Shown here: positions 1 to 6,585 of the stretch, piece by piece
Position numbering within the stretch: the first letter of the stretch is position 1
Layout: every line of letters begins with the position of its first letter
DNA from: Halomicronema sp. CCY15110
GTDB taxonomy: Bacteria; Cyanobacteriota; Cyanobacteriia; Phormidesmidales; Phormidesmidaceae
Assembly: GCF_016888165.1 (NCBI RefSeq)
Contig: NZ_JACSWC010000194.1
Span: forward strand, 1 to 46,847
DNA length: 46,847 nt
Direction of reading: 5' to 3'
Translations under genes and position numbers: made by a program
The notes under the pieces: generated by a model
Databases searched by the model: none
What the model was told of the DNA's origin: nothing
Seen by the model: the letters and a program-made list of their open reading frames with translations, nothing else

Positions 1-98
1 TAAGCCCTTTAAATGGAACTATTCGGGCAAGCCTTTGACCTCATAATGGCTATGGTTATTTATGCCGTCGAGTACTACCTAATAACCCATATCGGGGT

Positions 99-105
99 GT
101 TAGGC
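99..105 (+). other. Possible integron core-type heptamer (weak)
   Basis: A perfect GTTRRRY heptamer (GTTAGGC) lies 77 bases before the AT-rich gene at 182. It is the right side of a short imperfect hairpin that starts near 78. If the palindrome at 683-787 is an integron attC site, this heptamer would be the upstream boundary of the same cassette, giving a unit of about 680 bp. No matching left half is visible, and a full attC could begin before the window. A heptamer alone is weak evidence. Confidence 0.2.
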
Positions 106-181
106 TGCAAGATTTCCACCTAATCCCCCCAGTAGGGGAGTTATGCAGAATGCGTCAGACCAATAAATAGTTAGTTGTGAT

Positions 182-688
182 ATGAGCATAAAAGAACAGC
201 AAGAACTCATAAACTTACTTAACTTTAGTAAATCTTTTGACTATGAACATGATAACGACAGAGAGATTGTGATTATTGGTTGTGCTTATATTGAAAGTCT
301 TATTAAAGCAATATTGCGAGAATCGTTAGTTCAAGATGAGAAGGAATTGAATTTATTGCTTGACGAGGCTCAAGGAGCGTTGCCAGGGTTAGTTCAGAGA
401 GCTAGAATATTGTACCTCATGGGAATTTTCCCAAAAATTATATTCAACGATATCAAATTGGTGGCTAGAGTTAGAAATCACTTTGCACATAATGTTTCAG
501 CGACATTTGATGATGAGTCTGTGGTGAAAAATGTCAAAAAAATGCAGTGGCATATTGAGTCTATGTTCATGGAGCCTCCAGAAGAAGCATCAATTAGAGA
601 TATTTATCAGGTCGCTGTAAACCAATTGGTGTGTCATCTAAATGCGTTACCGAGTTTGGCACGTTACAAGAGGGGAAAAAGCAACTAA
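182..688 (+). CDS. MltR-like protein of unknown role, on a possible gene cassette
   Basis: Protein of 168 residues. Residues 30-115 resemble the MltR (mannitol operon repressor-like) family: an early helix with an ESLIKAIL segment, a central LPGLVQRARILYLMG stretch, and a family-typical RVRNHFAH motif near residue 98. Members of this fold act as regulators or as antitoxin-like partners, but no partner gene is present, so the role is unknown. The coding sequence is clearly more AT-rich than the rest of the window, which suggests transfer. No good ribosome binding site precedes the ATG. The TAA stop sits inside the first arm of an attC-like palindrome, as in integron cassettes. The family call is by motif resemblance only. 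Confidence 0.6.
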   Translation: MSIKEQQELINLLNFSKSFDYEHDNDREIVIIGCAYIESLIKAILRESLVQDEKELNLLLDEAQGALPGLVQRARILYLMGIFPKIIFNDIKLVARVRNHFAHNVSATFDDESVVKNVKKMQWHIESMFMEPPEEASIRDIYQVAVNQLVCHLNALPSLARYKRGKSN

Positions 689-787
689 CAAGCGACTCCA
701 GGCGACTCACCAAAGCGGCGCGAGTTCGGTATATTTTTCCGGTTCCAGTGGGCTGCTTTGCCGGGCACCTGAGCTGAGGCGTTAGAG
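683..787 (+). other. attC-like recombination site at the end of the MltR-like gene
   Basis: A 105-bp imperfect palindrome opens with AACTAAC (683-689), which contains the TAA stop of the upstream gene, and closes with GTTAGAG (781-787). The outer CTAAC/GTTAG arms pair exactly. The inner arms pair with mismatches and unpaired bases, including CAAAGCGGC on the left against GCTGCTTTG on the right. This matches the known design of integron attC sites: RYYYAAC and GTTRRRY cores with an imperfect folded stem. Each core has one departure from consensus. No integrase gene is visible, so this would be an orphan cassette. Confidence 0.5.
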
Positions 788-1271
788 ATTTGGATAGGCA
801 AGACTTCAGGCCATCGCTATTGTTAATGCGGATTAGTTGTTGGCGATTGGGTTATTGTGATTGCTGGAAACACTAAGTTATATGCCAAGAGCTTACCGAG
901 ATCGCCCCACTCGTTCACCTTTGAGTCGCATTCACTCCACGCAGACGGACAAGTTACCGGCGGCTAATCAACTTTGATGATTCAATACCAAGGTTATGGA
1001 ATTTGCGGTGAGTCGATGCAGCCCACGATCAATCCTCCATAACTGAAACCGATAGTGAAGCCGCGATCGCGTCCTCTCCGCAAAGGGCTGCGGTTTTTAG
1101 CCATTGTGGGAGTGATCGCCGCTAGCATTTGATCACCTCTCAGAAATTGACAGCGATCGCCTTCAAGCACTGCGGAGAAAAATACCTACTTTGATCGTCG
1201 ATATGAGCTGAGCCTATTTTTTAGAACGGACTCCGCGCACATTTTCGACTAACAGGAGGGCTAAAATCGCG
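689..1271. other. 583-base gap: attC-like site, then a truncated deacetylase 5' copy
   Basis: The gap holds the attC-like palindrome to 787, about 110 bases with nothing recognisable, a truncated copy of the deacetylase 5' region (896-1135), and about 135 bases before the next gene. An AGGAGG at 1254-1259 lies 12 bases ahead of the ATG at 1272. Confidence 0.7.
896..1135 (+). repeat. Repeat copy 1: truncated 5' end of the deacetylase gene
   Basis: From the ATG at 977 this copy follows the first 50 or so codons of the intact deacetylase gene (5561). It includes the QPRSRPLRKGLRFLAIVG-type stretch that leads into the membrane anchor. It carries an in-frame TAA at 1040-1042 and stops at TGA 1130-1132. 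Similarity to the gene fades near the GATC just after the anchor begins. About 80 bases upstream of the ATG are also shared with copy 2 (3711-3946), but much less with the gene itself. Copies 1 and 2 share residues (CGES in place of SGEP) and a 6-base insertion, so they are closer to each other than to the gene. Confidence 0.85.
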
Positions 1272-2669
1272 ATGCCTGAATCAACTGAGTTCAACGCTAA
1301 TGGCGTGCCCGCGATCGCTGATGCCCAGTTGCAGCTCGCGATCGCCTATGCCGATCAAGGAGATTTGGAATCGGCCAAACGACACGCCCAGCTCGCCGCC
1401 GCACAGGCGACGCCAGACTGGCCCAACCTCGAATCGCTCGGCGTCCTGCTGTTTCAGTTGAGTCGGTTTTCAGCCGCACGTCGTCTGCTCACCCAGGCGG
1501 AGCAAAATGGGCCGTTGGGCAGCGAAACGCTCAAAATGCTGGCAGCGCTGTACCGCCGCGTGGGTGAGACCGTCAAAGCGCGACACTGCATTGCGGCTTG
1601 GGTGCAGCTCGACGCGATCGCCGCCCCCAGCCATCCCCATCCCGACCGACCCAATATTCTGCGTCTGCGCTCGGTGGAAAAAAGCTACTTCGGCATCAAA
1701 ACCAATCGGAAAACGGGCTTGCGGTACTGCTGGCTCAAGGGTGGCCACTTTTCTAGCAAAAATCTGATTGACCGGAGCCGCTGCAACCTCTATGTGGGAA
1801 CCGTATCCAGCCACACTCCCATTGGGCCGGAGGCACTGCCGGACGTTGACCTGATCGTCAATGGCGTCAGCTGCGCTGATTTAGATCCGGTGGGGCAGAA
1901 CCACGTCGAAGCCTGCCTGGCTAACTTCCCAAACGTGCCCGTGATCAACCCACCCAGCCAGGTGCGCCGCACTACCCGCGCCGAAAACGCCCGCCGCCTG
2001 GGCGTCCTCCCTCACGTCATCCTGCCGCAGGCCGAACTGTTCCAGCTCGAAGGGTCAGCAGCGGCGATCACCAATCAGATGGAAGCGACTGGACTGAGCT
2101 ACCCGATGATCGTGCGCCATCGCGGTACGCAGACGGGCAAGACCGTGGAAAAGGTTGATCACCGCTCGGCCCTGGTCGAATGGCTAGCGGCCCAACCCCC
2201 AGGCACCGAATTCTATGCCACTGCCTTTATCGATTGCCGCTGGCCGGACGGCCATTACCACAAGTCCCGAGTATTCTTCATTGACGGCGAGTTGTTTCCC
2301 GTTGCCAGCTTAGCCAGCGACACCTGGCAGATTCATTCCGGCGATCGCTATCGCATCATGTCCTCCACGCCCTCCACTCAGGCAGACGAGCAGCGGTTCC
2401 TGAACGATCCCGCTGCGTACTTAGGCCCCAAAGCCTTCGATGCCCTTTACGCCATTTATGAAACCATTGGGCTGAATTTTTTCGGCATTGACTTCACCCT
2501 TGACGCCGAGGGCAACGTCATCGTGTTCGAGGCCAACGCTGCCATGCGTCACAACTTCGACCACGCAGACAACTTCCCCTACACCCGCCCCTATTTAGAA
2601 AACGTCTCGGCAGCGTTTGCGGCCATGCTCGAACGGCGGGTCACCGCGACAACGTCGCCTATCGCGTAG
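1272..2669 (+). CDS. TPR plus ATP-grasp-like protein, possible biosynthetic ligase
   Basis: Protein of 465 residues. Residues 10-115 form about three TPR-like helical repeats (ALAYADQGD-type and RFSAARRLL-type units). Residues 260-450 look like an ATP-grasp carboxylate-amine ligase: YPMIVRHRGTQTGKTVEKV resembles the nucleotide-binding strand and loop, and GIDFTLDAEGNVIVFEANAA near residue 410 matches the metal-binding end. Such enzymes join a carboxylate to an amine using ATP; the substrate here is unknown. An AGGAGG precedes the chosen ATG by 12 bases. The next gene, an Fe(II)/2-oxoglutarate oxygenase, runs in the same direction 191 bases downstream. Deacetylase 5' copies flank both genes. 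Domain calls rest on motif resemblance. Confidence 0.7.
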   Translation: MPESTEFNANGVPAIADAQLQLAIAYADQGDLESAKRHAQLAAAQATPDWPNLESLGVLLFQLSRFSAARRLLTQAEQNGPLGSETLKMLAALYRRVGETVKARHCIAAWVQLDAIAAPSHPHPDRPNILRLRSVEKSYFGIKTNRKTGLRYCWLKGGHFSSKNLIDRSRCNLYVGTVSSHTPIGPEALPDVDLIVNGVSCADLDPVGQNHVEACLANFPNVPVINPPSQVRRTTRAENARRLGVLPHVILPQAELFQLEGSAAAITNQMEATGLSYPMIVRHRGTQTGKTVEKVDHRSALVEWLAAQPPGTEFYATAFIDCRWPDGHYHKSRVFFIDGELFPVASLASDTWQIHSGDRYRIMSSTPSTQADEQRFLNDPAAYLGPKAFDALYAIYETIGLNFFGIDFTLDAEGNVIVFEANAAMRHNFDHADNFPYTRPYLENVSAAFAAMLERRVTATTSPIA

Positions 2670-2860
2670 CGTCCATGCGCCTTCCCCAGATACCATCGCC
2701 AGCAACATCATGGCCACTCTCCCGAGGTGTTGACGTCACTATGGTCAGGAATGGGAATTGATTGACGTGTGGACAGCCGCCTCGGCTACCCAAGCCCCCT
2801 GCCCCACAAAACTTGGGCTTTATCCAACCCTGTTTGCTGAATCCATGCCACCCTAAGCCG

Positions 2861-3655
2861 ATGCCCCGATTACACCTTGCTCAATTCACCGGGCCAACGG
2901 GCCAACTCTCCACCGAGACGACCCGCAAACTTGCGGCTGAACTGGTCACCGCGCTCAGGACTCCGCCGCATTGGCTGGTGTTGGTTACAGATCAGCAGCC
3001 CATTGATCTCGACGGGGTCATCAACCTGTTGGCGGCAGTGGGGCAGCCGCAGGCGATCGCCGAGGGTGAACTGCCGCGCATTTCGACCACCCAGATCCGG
3101 GTGGATACGCAACAGGCAGCTCGTCACGGCAAGGTAACCCGCTACAGCCGTACCCCCGATGCTCTGCCGCTGCACACCGACTGCAGCAACAAAGCCCTCC
3201 CACCCAACCTAGTAGCATTTGCGATGGAACGCCCCGATCCCCAAGGCGGCGGTGAAAGCGTGATGTTGTCGGCGGCGGATTTGGTGCACGACCTGCCCGC
3301 AGACTTGCTCAGTCGTTTGCGTCAGCCGATCTTTCCATTTACCGCCAAAAAGCGGTACCCAATTCTCCAGGGTGAGGGCGACGAGGTGCAGATTCGCTAT
3401 TACCGACAACAGATCAACTCGGCGCTGAGCCAGCAGTGTACGTTGTCGGACGAGGCACAGGCCGCGATCGATGAGTTGGAACGCTACTTGGCACGATCGC
3501 AGCGATCGGTGCGCTTCGCCATGCAGGCAGGCGAGGTTGTGATCATGGATAATCGGCGCGTCTTGCACGGTCGCAGTGCCATGGCCGCCAACAGCCCCCG
3601 TCTGATGCATCGGTTCCGGCTATCCGTCCCAGCATTGTCTACGGGTGAAGCATAA
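2861..3655 (+). CDS. TauD/TfdA-family Fe(II)/2-oxoglutarate oxygenase
   Basis: Protein of 264 residues from the ATG at 2861. An upstream TTG at 2762 would add 33 proline-rich residues that look non-coding. The iron triad is visible: HTD at about residues 105-107 and a distal histidine at about 236 in NRRVLHGRS. An arginine about 15 residues later (RLMHRFRLS) fits the 2-oxoglutarate carboxylate. The GGGESVMLSAADL segment is typical of TauD-like enzymes and gamma-butyrobetaine hydroxylase relatives. The family hydroxylates or desaturates small acids, amino acids or peptide-bound residues. Placement after an ATP-grasp gene suggests it tailors that product. The substrate cannot be read from sequence. 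Confidence 0.8.
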   Translation: MPRLHLAQFTGPTGQLSTETTRKLAAELVTALRTPPHWLVLVTDQQPIDLDGVINLLAAVGQPQAIAEGELPRISTTQIRVDTQQAARHGKVTRYSRTPDALPLHTDCSNKALPPNLVAFAMERPDPQGGGESVMLSAADLVHDLPADLLSRLRQPIFPFTAKKRYPILQGEGDEVQIRYYRQQINSALSQQCTLSDEAQAAIDELERYLARSQRSVRFAMQAGEVVIMDNRRVLHGRSAMAANSPRLMHRFRLSVPALSTGEA

Positions 3656-4080
3656 GTTACGAACCGATTAGCCGCTTCGATAACACAGTGCTAGAAAAGT
3701 GCCTATCCAGCCGAGAGCGATCGCCCCACTCATTAACCGTTTAAGCCACATTCACTCCACACAGGCTCACAAGTTATCGGCGGCTAATCAACTTTGATGA
3801 TTCAATACAAAGGTTATGGAATCTGCGGTGAGTCGATGCAGCCCACGATCAATCCTCCACAACTTAAACCGATCGCACAACCGCGATCGCGCCCCCTCCG
3901 CAAAGGGCTGCGGTTTTTGGCCATTGTGGGAGCGATCCTCATAATTCCTAATCATCTGCCGGGCGTATAGGCTAGCCTTACCATAGGCACTATGGCGTCA
4001 GCACAATTGTCATCCGCTAAGCTAAAAGCACCAGTCTGTTTGCATCTATCGAACTCGCGAGTTTATTAGAGGAGATGATC
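3656..4080. other. 425-base gap with a deacetylase 5' copy and a TA promoter region
   Basis: Repeat copy 2 (3711-3946) and its short open frame fill most of the gap. The remaining 100 or so bases before 4081 should hold the promoter of the antitoxin-PIN pair. A GAGGAG at 4069-4074 is its ribosome binding site. No further feature was recognised. Confidence 0.6.
3711..3946 (+). repeat. Repeat copy 2: truncated 5' end of the deacetylase gene
   Basis: Direct repeat of copy 1 (896-1135) and, from the ATG at 3797, of the first 48 or so codons of the deacetylase gene at 5561. Unlike copy 1 it has no early stop. The frame runs through the anchor start and then ends in unrelated codons at TAG 3968-3970, giving a 57-residue open frame (3797-3970). 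The upstream shared block begins at CCGAG, as in copy 1. Expression as a short membrane peptide is possible, but truncation debris is more likely. Confidence 0.85.
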
Positions 4081-4341
4081 ATGACGCTTCAAGAAACCGC
4101 GATCGCGAAGATTCAGCAACTTCCAGACGCGCTTGTTCAAGAAATCATCCACTTTATCGACTCCATCACTCACAACCATCAAGCAAAAGTAACGAGTGAC
4201 TCACTAGAAAGCGATCGCTCCGAAGCTTGGACACGGTGGTTTCAGGTTACTGACAGCTTAGAAACCACACCAACAGCGTCAATCAGCGAATATCAGCAAC
4301 ACTTGTTGATCAAATATCGACAGCAAGGACTCGACCTGTGA
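4081..4341 (+). CDS. Antitoxin of a PIN-type toxin pair (DUF2281-like)
   Basis: Protein of 86 residues. The N-terminal ETAIAKIQQLPDALVQEIIH stretch is the helix pattern of small cyanobacterial antitoxins of the DUF2281/VapB-like type; the tail is polar. The ATG at 4081 is preferred over the one at 4075 because GAGGAG (4069-4074) lies 6 bases upstream of it. The stop overlaps the GTG start of the PIN toxin frame by 4 bases, the usual translational coupling of toxin-antitoxin operons. The antitoxin is intact although its toxin is interrupted. It should bind and block the toxin and autoregulate the operon; that is family knowledge, not visible here. Confidence 0.75.
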   Translation: MTLQETAIAKIQQLPDALVQEIIHFIDSITHNHQAKVTSDSLESDRSEAWTRWFQVTDSLETTPTASISEYQQHLLIKYRQQGLDL

Positions 4342-4751
4342 TTCTCTGCGACGCTGGGGTTTTGCTTTGTCTGGTTGACCGCACTCAACCTCAGCACAAC
4401 GCTTATCGAACCACCGTTACCGGTTTGGCAAAACCTCTGACTACAACCTAGCCATGTCTGACAGAAGCCATGTACCTCGCTCTCCATCGCGGCGGCTGGG
4501 TAATGCAAAAACAATTGGGTCAACTGCTTCTAGATCAGCTACTTGTCACTTATGAAATTTCGCCAGATGAATATGCCCGCTTGTTGTCTCTGATGGAGAA
4601 GTACCGCGATCGGCCAATGGACTTGGCAGATGCAACCCTGGTTGTGGCGGCTGAAAAAACTGGATATCGACGAATTCTCACCCTCGATTCAGATTTTCTG
4701 TTTTATCGAATTAGCGATCGAGATAGTTTCGATGTCATTCAAGTTCAATAA
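4338..4751 (+). pseudogene. PIN-domain toxin (VapC-like) broken by one in-frame TAG
   Basis: The frame from GTG 4338 encodes 137 residues of a PIN ribonuclease, with a single TAG at codon 38 (4449-4451) where the family would fit tryptophan (TGG). Both sides stay in one frame, so it is a nonsense change and not a frameshift. Acidic PIN residues are visible: D5 (LCDAGVL), E43 (TEAMYL), D95 and D98 (MDLADATLVV), and D117/D119 (LDSDF). PIN toxins cleave RNA and slow growth. The downstream piece could restart at ATG 4470, but it would lack D5 and E43 and should be inactive. Overlap with the antitoxin is 4 bases. Confidence 0.85.
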
Positions 4752-4820
4752 CAAGATGTATGAGCAAAAACGTTTGTAAGAACTCTGTTAATGCGGACTG
4801 AAGGGAGATCTTGGTGGAGT

Positions 4821-4868
4821 TGTGAAGAAGGGCTACAGTTTTTAGCGATTGTGGGAACGATCGCGGCG
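4821..4868 (+). repeat. Repeat copy 4: short, decayed fragment of the deacetylase 5' end
   Basis: About 48 bases match the block of the deacetylase gene that encodes RKGLRFLAIVG, with several mismatches: AAGGGCT, GTTTTTAGC, ATTGTGGGA and GATCGC are shared in order. It lies between the two toxin-antitoxin pairs. It is the oldest-looking of the partial copies, and similarity ends at the same GATCGC position as in the others. Confidence 0.6.
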
Positions 4869-4881
4869 AAAGGCGACACCT

Positions 4882-5226
4882 TCAGTTAAGTTGAAAAGCT
4901 TGCTTTAAGCGAGCATCTAACTGCACTGACTGTAGACGACTCAGATCCCTTAACTTTCTGATCACGAGCTAACGATCAAGCGTCGCCAAGCGAGTTGATT
5001 TGACTTTTGAGGTCACCCGCAGTCCGGTCTGTACGAAGTCAGAGTCATCCGCACTCAACAAAAGCTCACTTGCTTCTAGTTGGCGAGTCTTTTGCGAGGT
5101 CACGGCACACACCACAACGTCCGTACCCACAGGATCAATCCATAAGATGATGGCCGGTCTGAGTTTCGTCTGGCTGAGGTCAGTAAAAGGAAAATTTATT
5201 AGAACGACGCTACCCTTTACGACCAT
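4882..5226 (-). pseudogene. PemK/MazF-type toxin broken by one in-frame TAG
   Basis: The minus-strand frame from ATG 5226 reads KGSVVLINFPFTDLSQTKLRP then AVTSQ and VKSTRLATLDR, the classic PemK/MazF endoribonuclease core. A TAG at 4969-4971 stops it after 85 residues. In the same frame 28 more codons follow to TGA at 4882, and these read as the expected C-terminal helix (LVIRKLRDLS, then LDARLKQAF). The full protein would be 114 residues, the usual family length. One base change (for example AAG to TAG) explains the break. The start overlaps the upstream antitoxin by 10 bases. A product lacking the last helix is probably inactive. Confidence 0.85.
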
Positions 5227-5453
5227 GCCACCGGCTCTCCGTCATTGGTTGTATAGAGCTCCGGCTCATGCTGCCAAAAATTGAAGCTGCCGCCCTGTTC
5301 AGCCAGGTGCATCATTTCCACCGTCGACGGATACGGCACATCCCCTAGCAACTTATCCAACAATAAAGCTTGTTCACTGGCGGAAAGTGAGTGGATGACC
5401 TGAAGCAGGGATTCCACCAGTTGGATATTGACATCTGATGAAATGGCTTCCAT
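5217..5453 (-). CDS. Antitoxin of the PemK/MazF-type pair
   Basis: Protein of 78 residues from the ATG at 5453, chosen because GGGAGG lies 7 bases upstream; the ATG at 5477 would start before that site. A helical N-terminal half (LVESLLQVIHSLSASEQALL) is followed by a short tail ending near DGEPVAWS, the layout of small antitoxins that precede PemK-like toxins in cyanobacteria. The stop overlaps the toxin start by 10 bases. It is intact although the toxin carries a premature stop. The family call is by arrangement and general sequence pattern. Confidence 0.7.
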   Translation of the reverse strand: MEAISSDVNIQLVESLLQVIHSLSASEQALLLDKLLGDVPYPSTVEMMHLAEQGGSFNFWQHEPELYTTNDGEPVAWS

Positions 5454-5560
5454 ACGTTGACCTCCCACTATCGTCATGAACCTACTGGTTTCATTCTATT
5501 GAGTTGCATCCCGTTAGCGATCTAAACGTCTAAGGCGACCGCTCACAATCAACAGCTTTG

Positions 5561-6406
5561 ATGATTCAATACAAAAGTTATGGAATCAGCGGTGAGCCGA
5601 TGCAGCCCACAATCAACCGTCCAAAACCGATCTCGCCCCCGCGATCGCGTCCCCTCCGCAAAGGGCTGCGGTTTTTAGCCATTGTGGGGGCGATCGCGCT
5701 CTCGATTCTCTTGTTTGATCGCGCATTGTGGCCCAATCGCTACCAGCTCGCGCCCTGGGTCTTTGGTGACGCCTTTTATCGAGTGCAAACCAGTGAAAAA
5801 GTCGTGGCGCTCACCTTTGACGATGGCCCCGACCCGCGTTACACCGCGCAAATTGGGCAAATCCTGGCGGATGCGGGGGCTCCGAGCACCTTTTTTGTCA
5901 TGGGGCGGCACGTCCAGCAGCATCCCGACGTGGTGCAGACCCTCATGGCGCAAGGGCATGAACTCGGCAACCACACCTGGAGTCACCCCAGCCTGAAGGC
6001 GAAGTCGCCCGCCACGATTCGTCAAGAGTTGGAATCGACGGATCAACTGCTCCGCGACCTGGGCTACACCGCCCCGATTCCCTTTCGATCGCCCTACGGC
6101 CACAGTTGGTTTACCCTGCCCCATGTGCTCAAGCAGCGTGATCAAGCCAACATTTTGTGGACGGTGCAGATGAACGACTGGCAGCCCGAAGAGCCGGACG
6201 TGATGATGGAGTTGCTGGCCCCCAAGTTTGGCAACGGCGCGATCGTGCTGATGCATGACGGTGACGGCGAGTCGGAAGGGGCCGATCGCAGCAACACCGT
6301 CACCCTCGTGCAAATGATTTTGGACAAGTATCTTGCCGAGGGGTATCGCTTCGTCACCCTTTCTGAGCTATTGGCTCAGGGCAAACCGATTCGCCACTGG
6401 TCCTAA
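5561..6406 (+). CDS. Membrane-anchored polysaccharide deacetylase (NodB domain)
   Basis: Protein of 281 residues from ATG 5561; a TTG just before it adds only one residue. Residues 1-35 are basic and proline-rich, 36-53 form one membrane segment, and 80-270 form a NodB domain. Carbohydrate esterase 4 motifs are in order: TFDDGPD (85-91), HTWSH (138-142, metal ligands), FRSPYGH (175-181), DW (206-207) and LMHDG (230-234). It should remove N- or O-acetyl groups from peptidoglycan or an exopolysaccharide outside the cytoplasmic membrane. Its first 50 codons recur in three broken copies upstream, all of which end at the start of the anchor. This is the only complete copy in the window. Confidence 0.9.
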   Translation: MIQYKSYGISGEPMQPTINRPKPISPPRSRPLRKGLRFLAIVGAIALSILLFDRALWPNRYQLAPWVFGDAFYRVQTSEKVVALTFDDGPDPRYTAQIGQILADAGAPSTFFVMGRHVQQHPDVVQTLMAQGHELGNHTWSHPSLKAKSPATIRQELESTDQLLRDLGYTAPIPFRSPYGHSWFTLPHVLKQRDQANILWTVQMNDWQPEEPDVMMELLAPKFGNGAIVLMHDGDGESEGADRSNTVTLVQMILDKYLAEGYRFVTLSELLAQGKPIRHWS

Positions 6407-6585
6407 TTCCCCGCATTCAGCGTCAAATTTTAACCGCCTCTTGATAGACGACGGCGGGGCGCGATCGCTCTAGATTGATACGGATGAGTAATGTTTTCTT
6501 AAACATTGCCCGCAAATATGAAAGGATAAGGATCGCCTCACGCACATATCCACGTATCCACAGTTGTTCACACAGGTTCGCCACT

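Noticed and set aside
997-1045. Signal peptidase I-like GESMQPTI motif in the repeat copies
   Set aside because: The motif resembles the serine site of signal peptidase I, but there is no membrane segment before it and no lysine site after it, and the intact gene has GEPMQPTI. It is the start of a deacetylase gene.
5675-6313. Long minus-strand frame antisense to the deacetylase
   Set aside because: It mirrors the codon pattern of the real gene, lacks a ribosome binding site and has no recognisable motif. Similar shadows at 7126-7749, 7918-8535 and 36928-37533 were set aside for the same reason.
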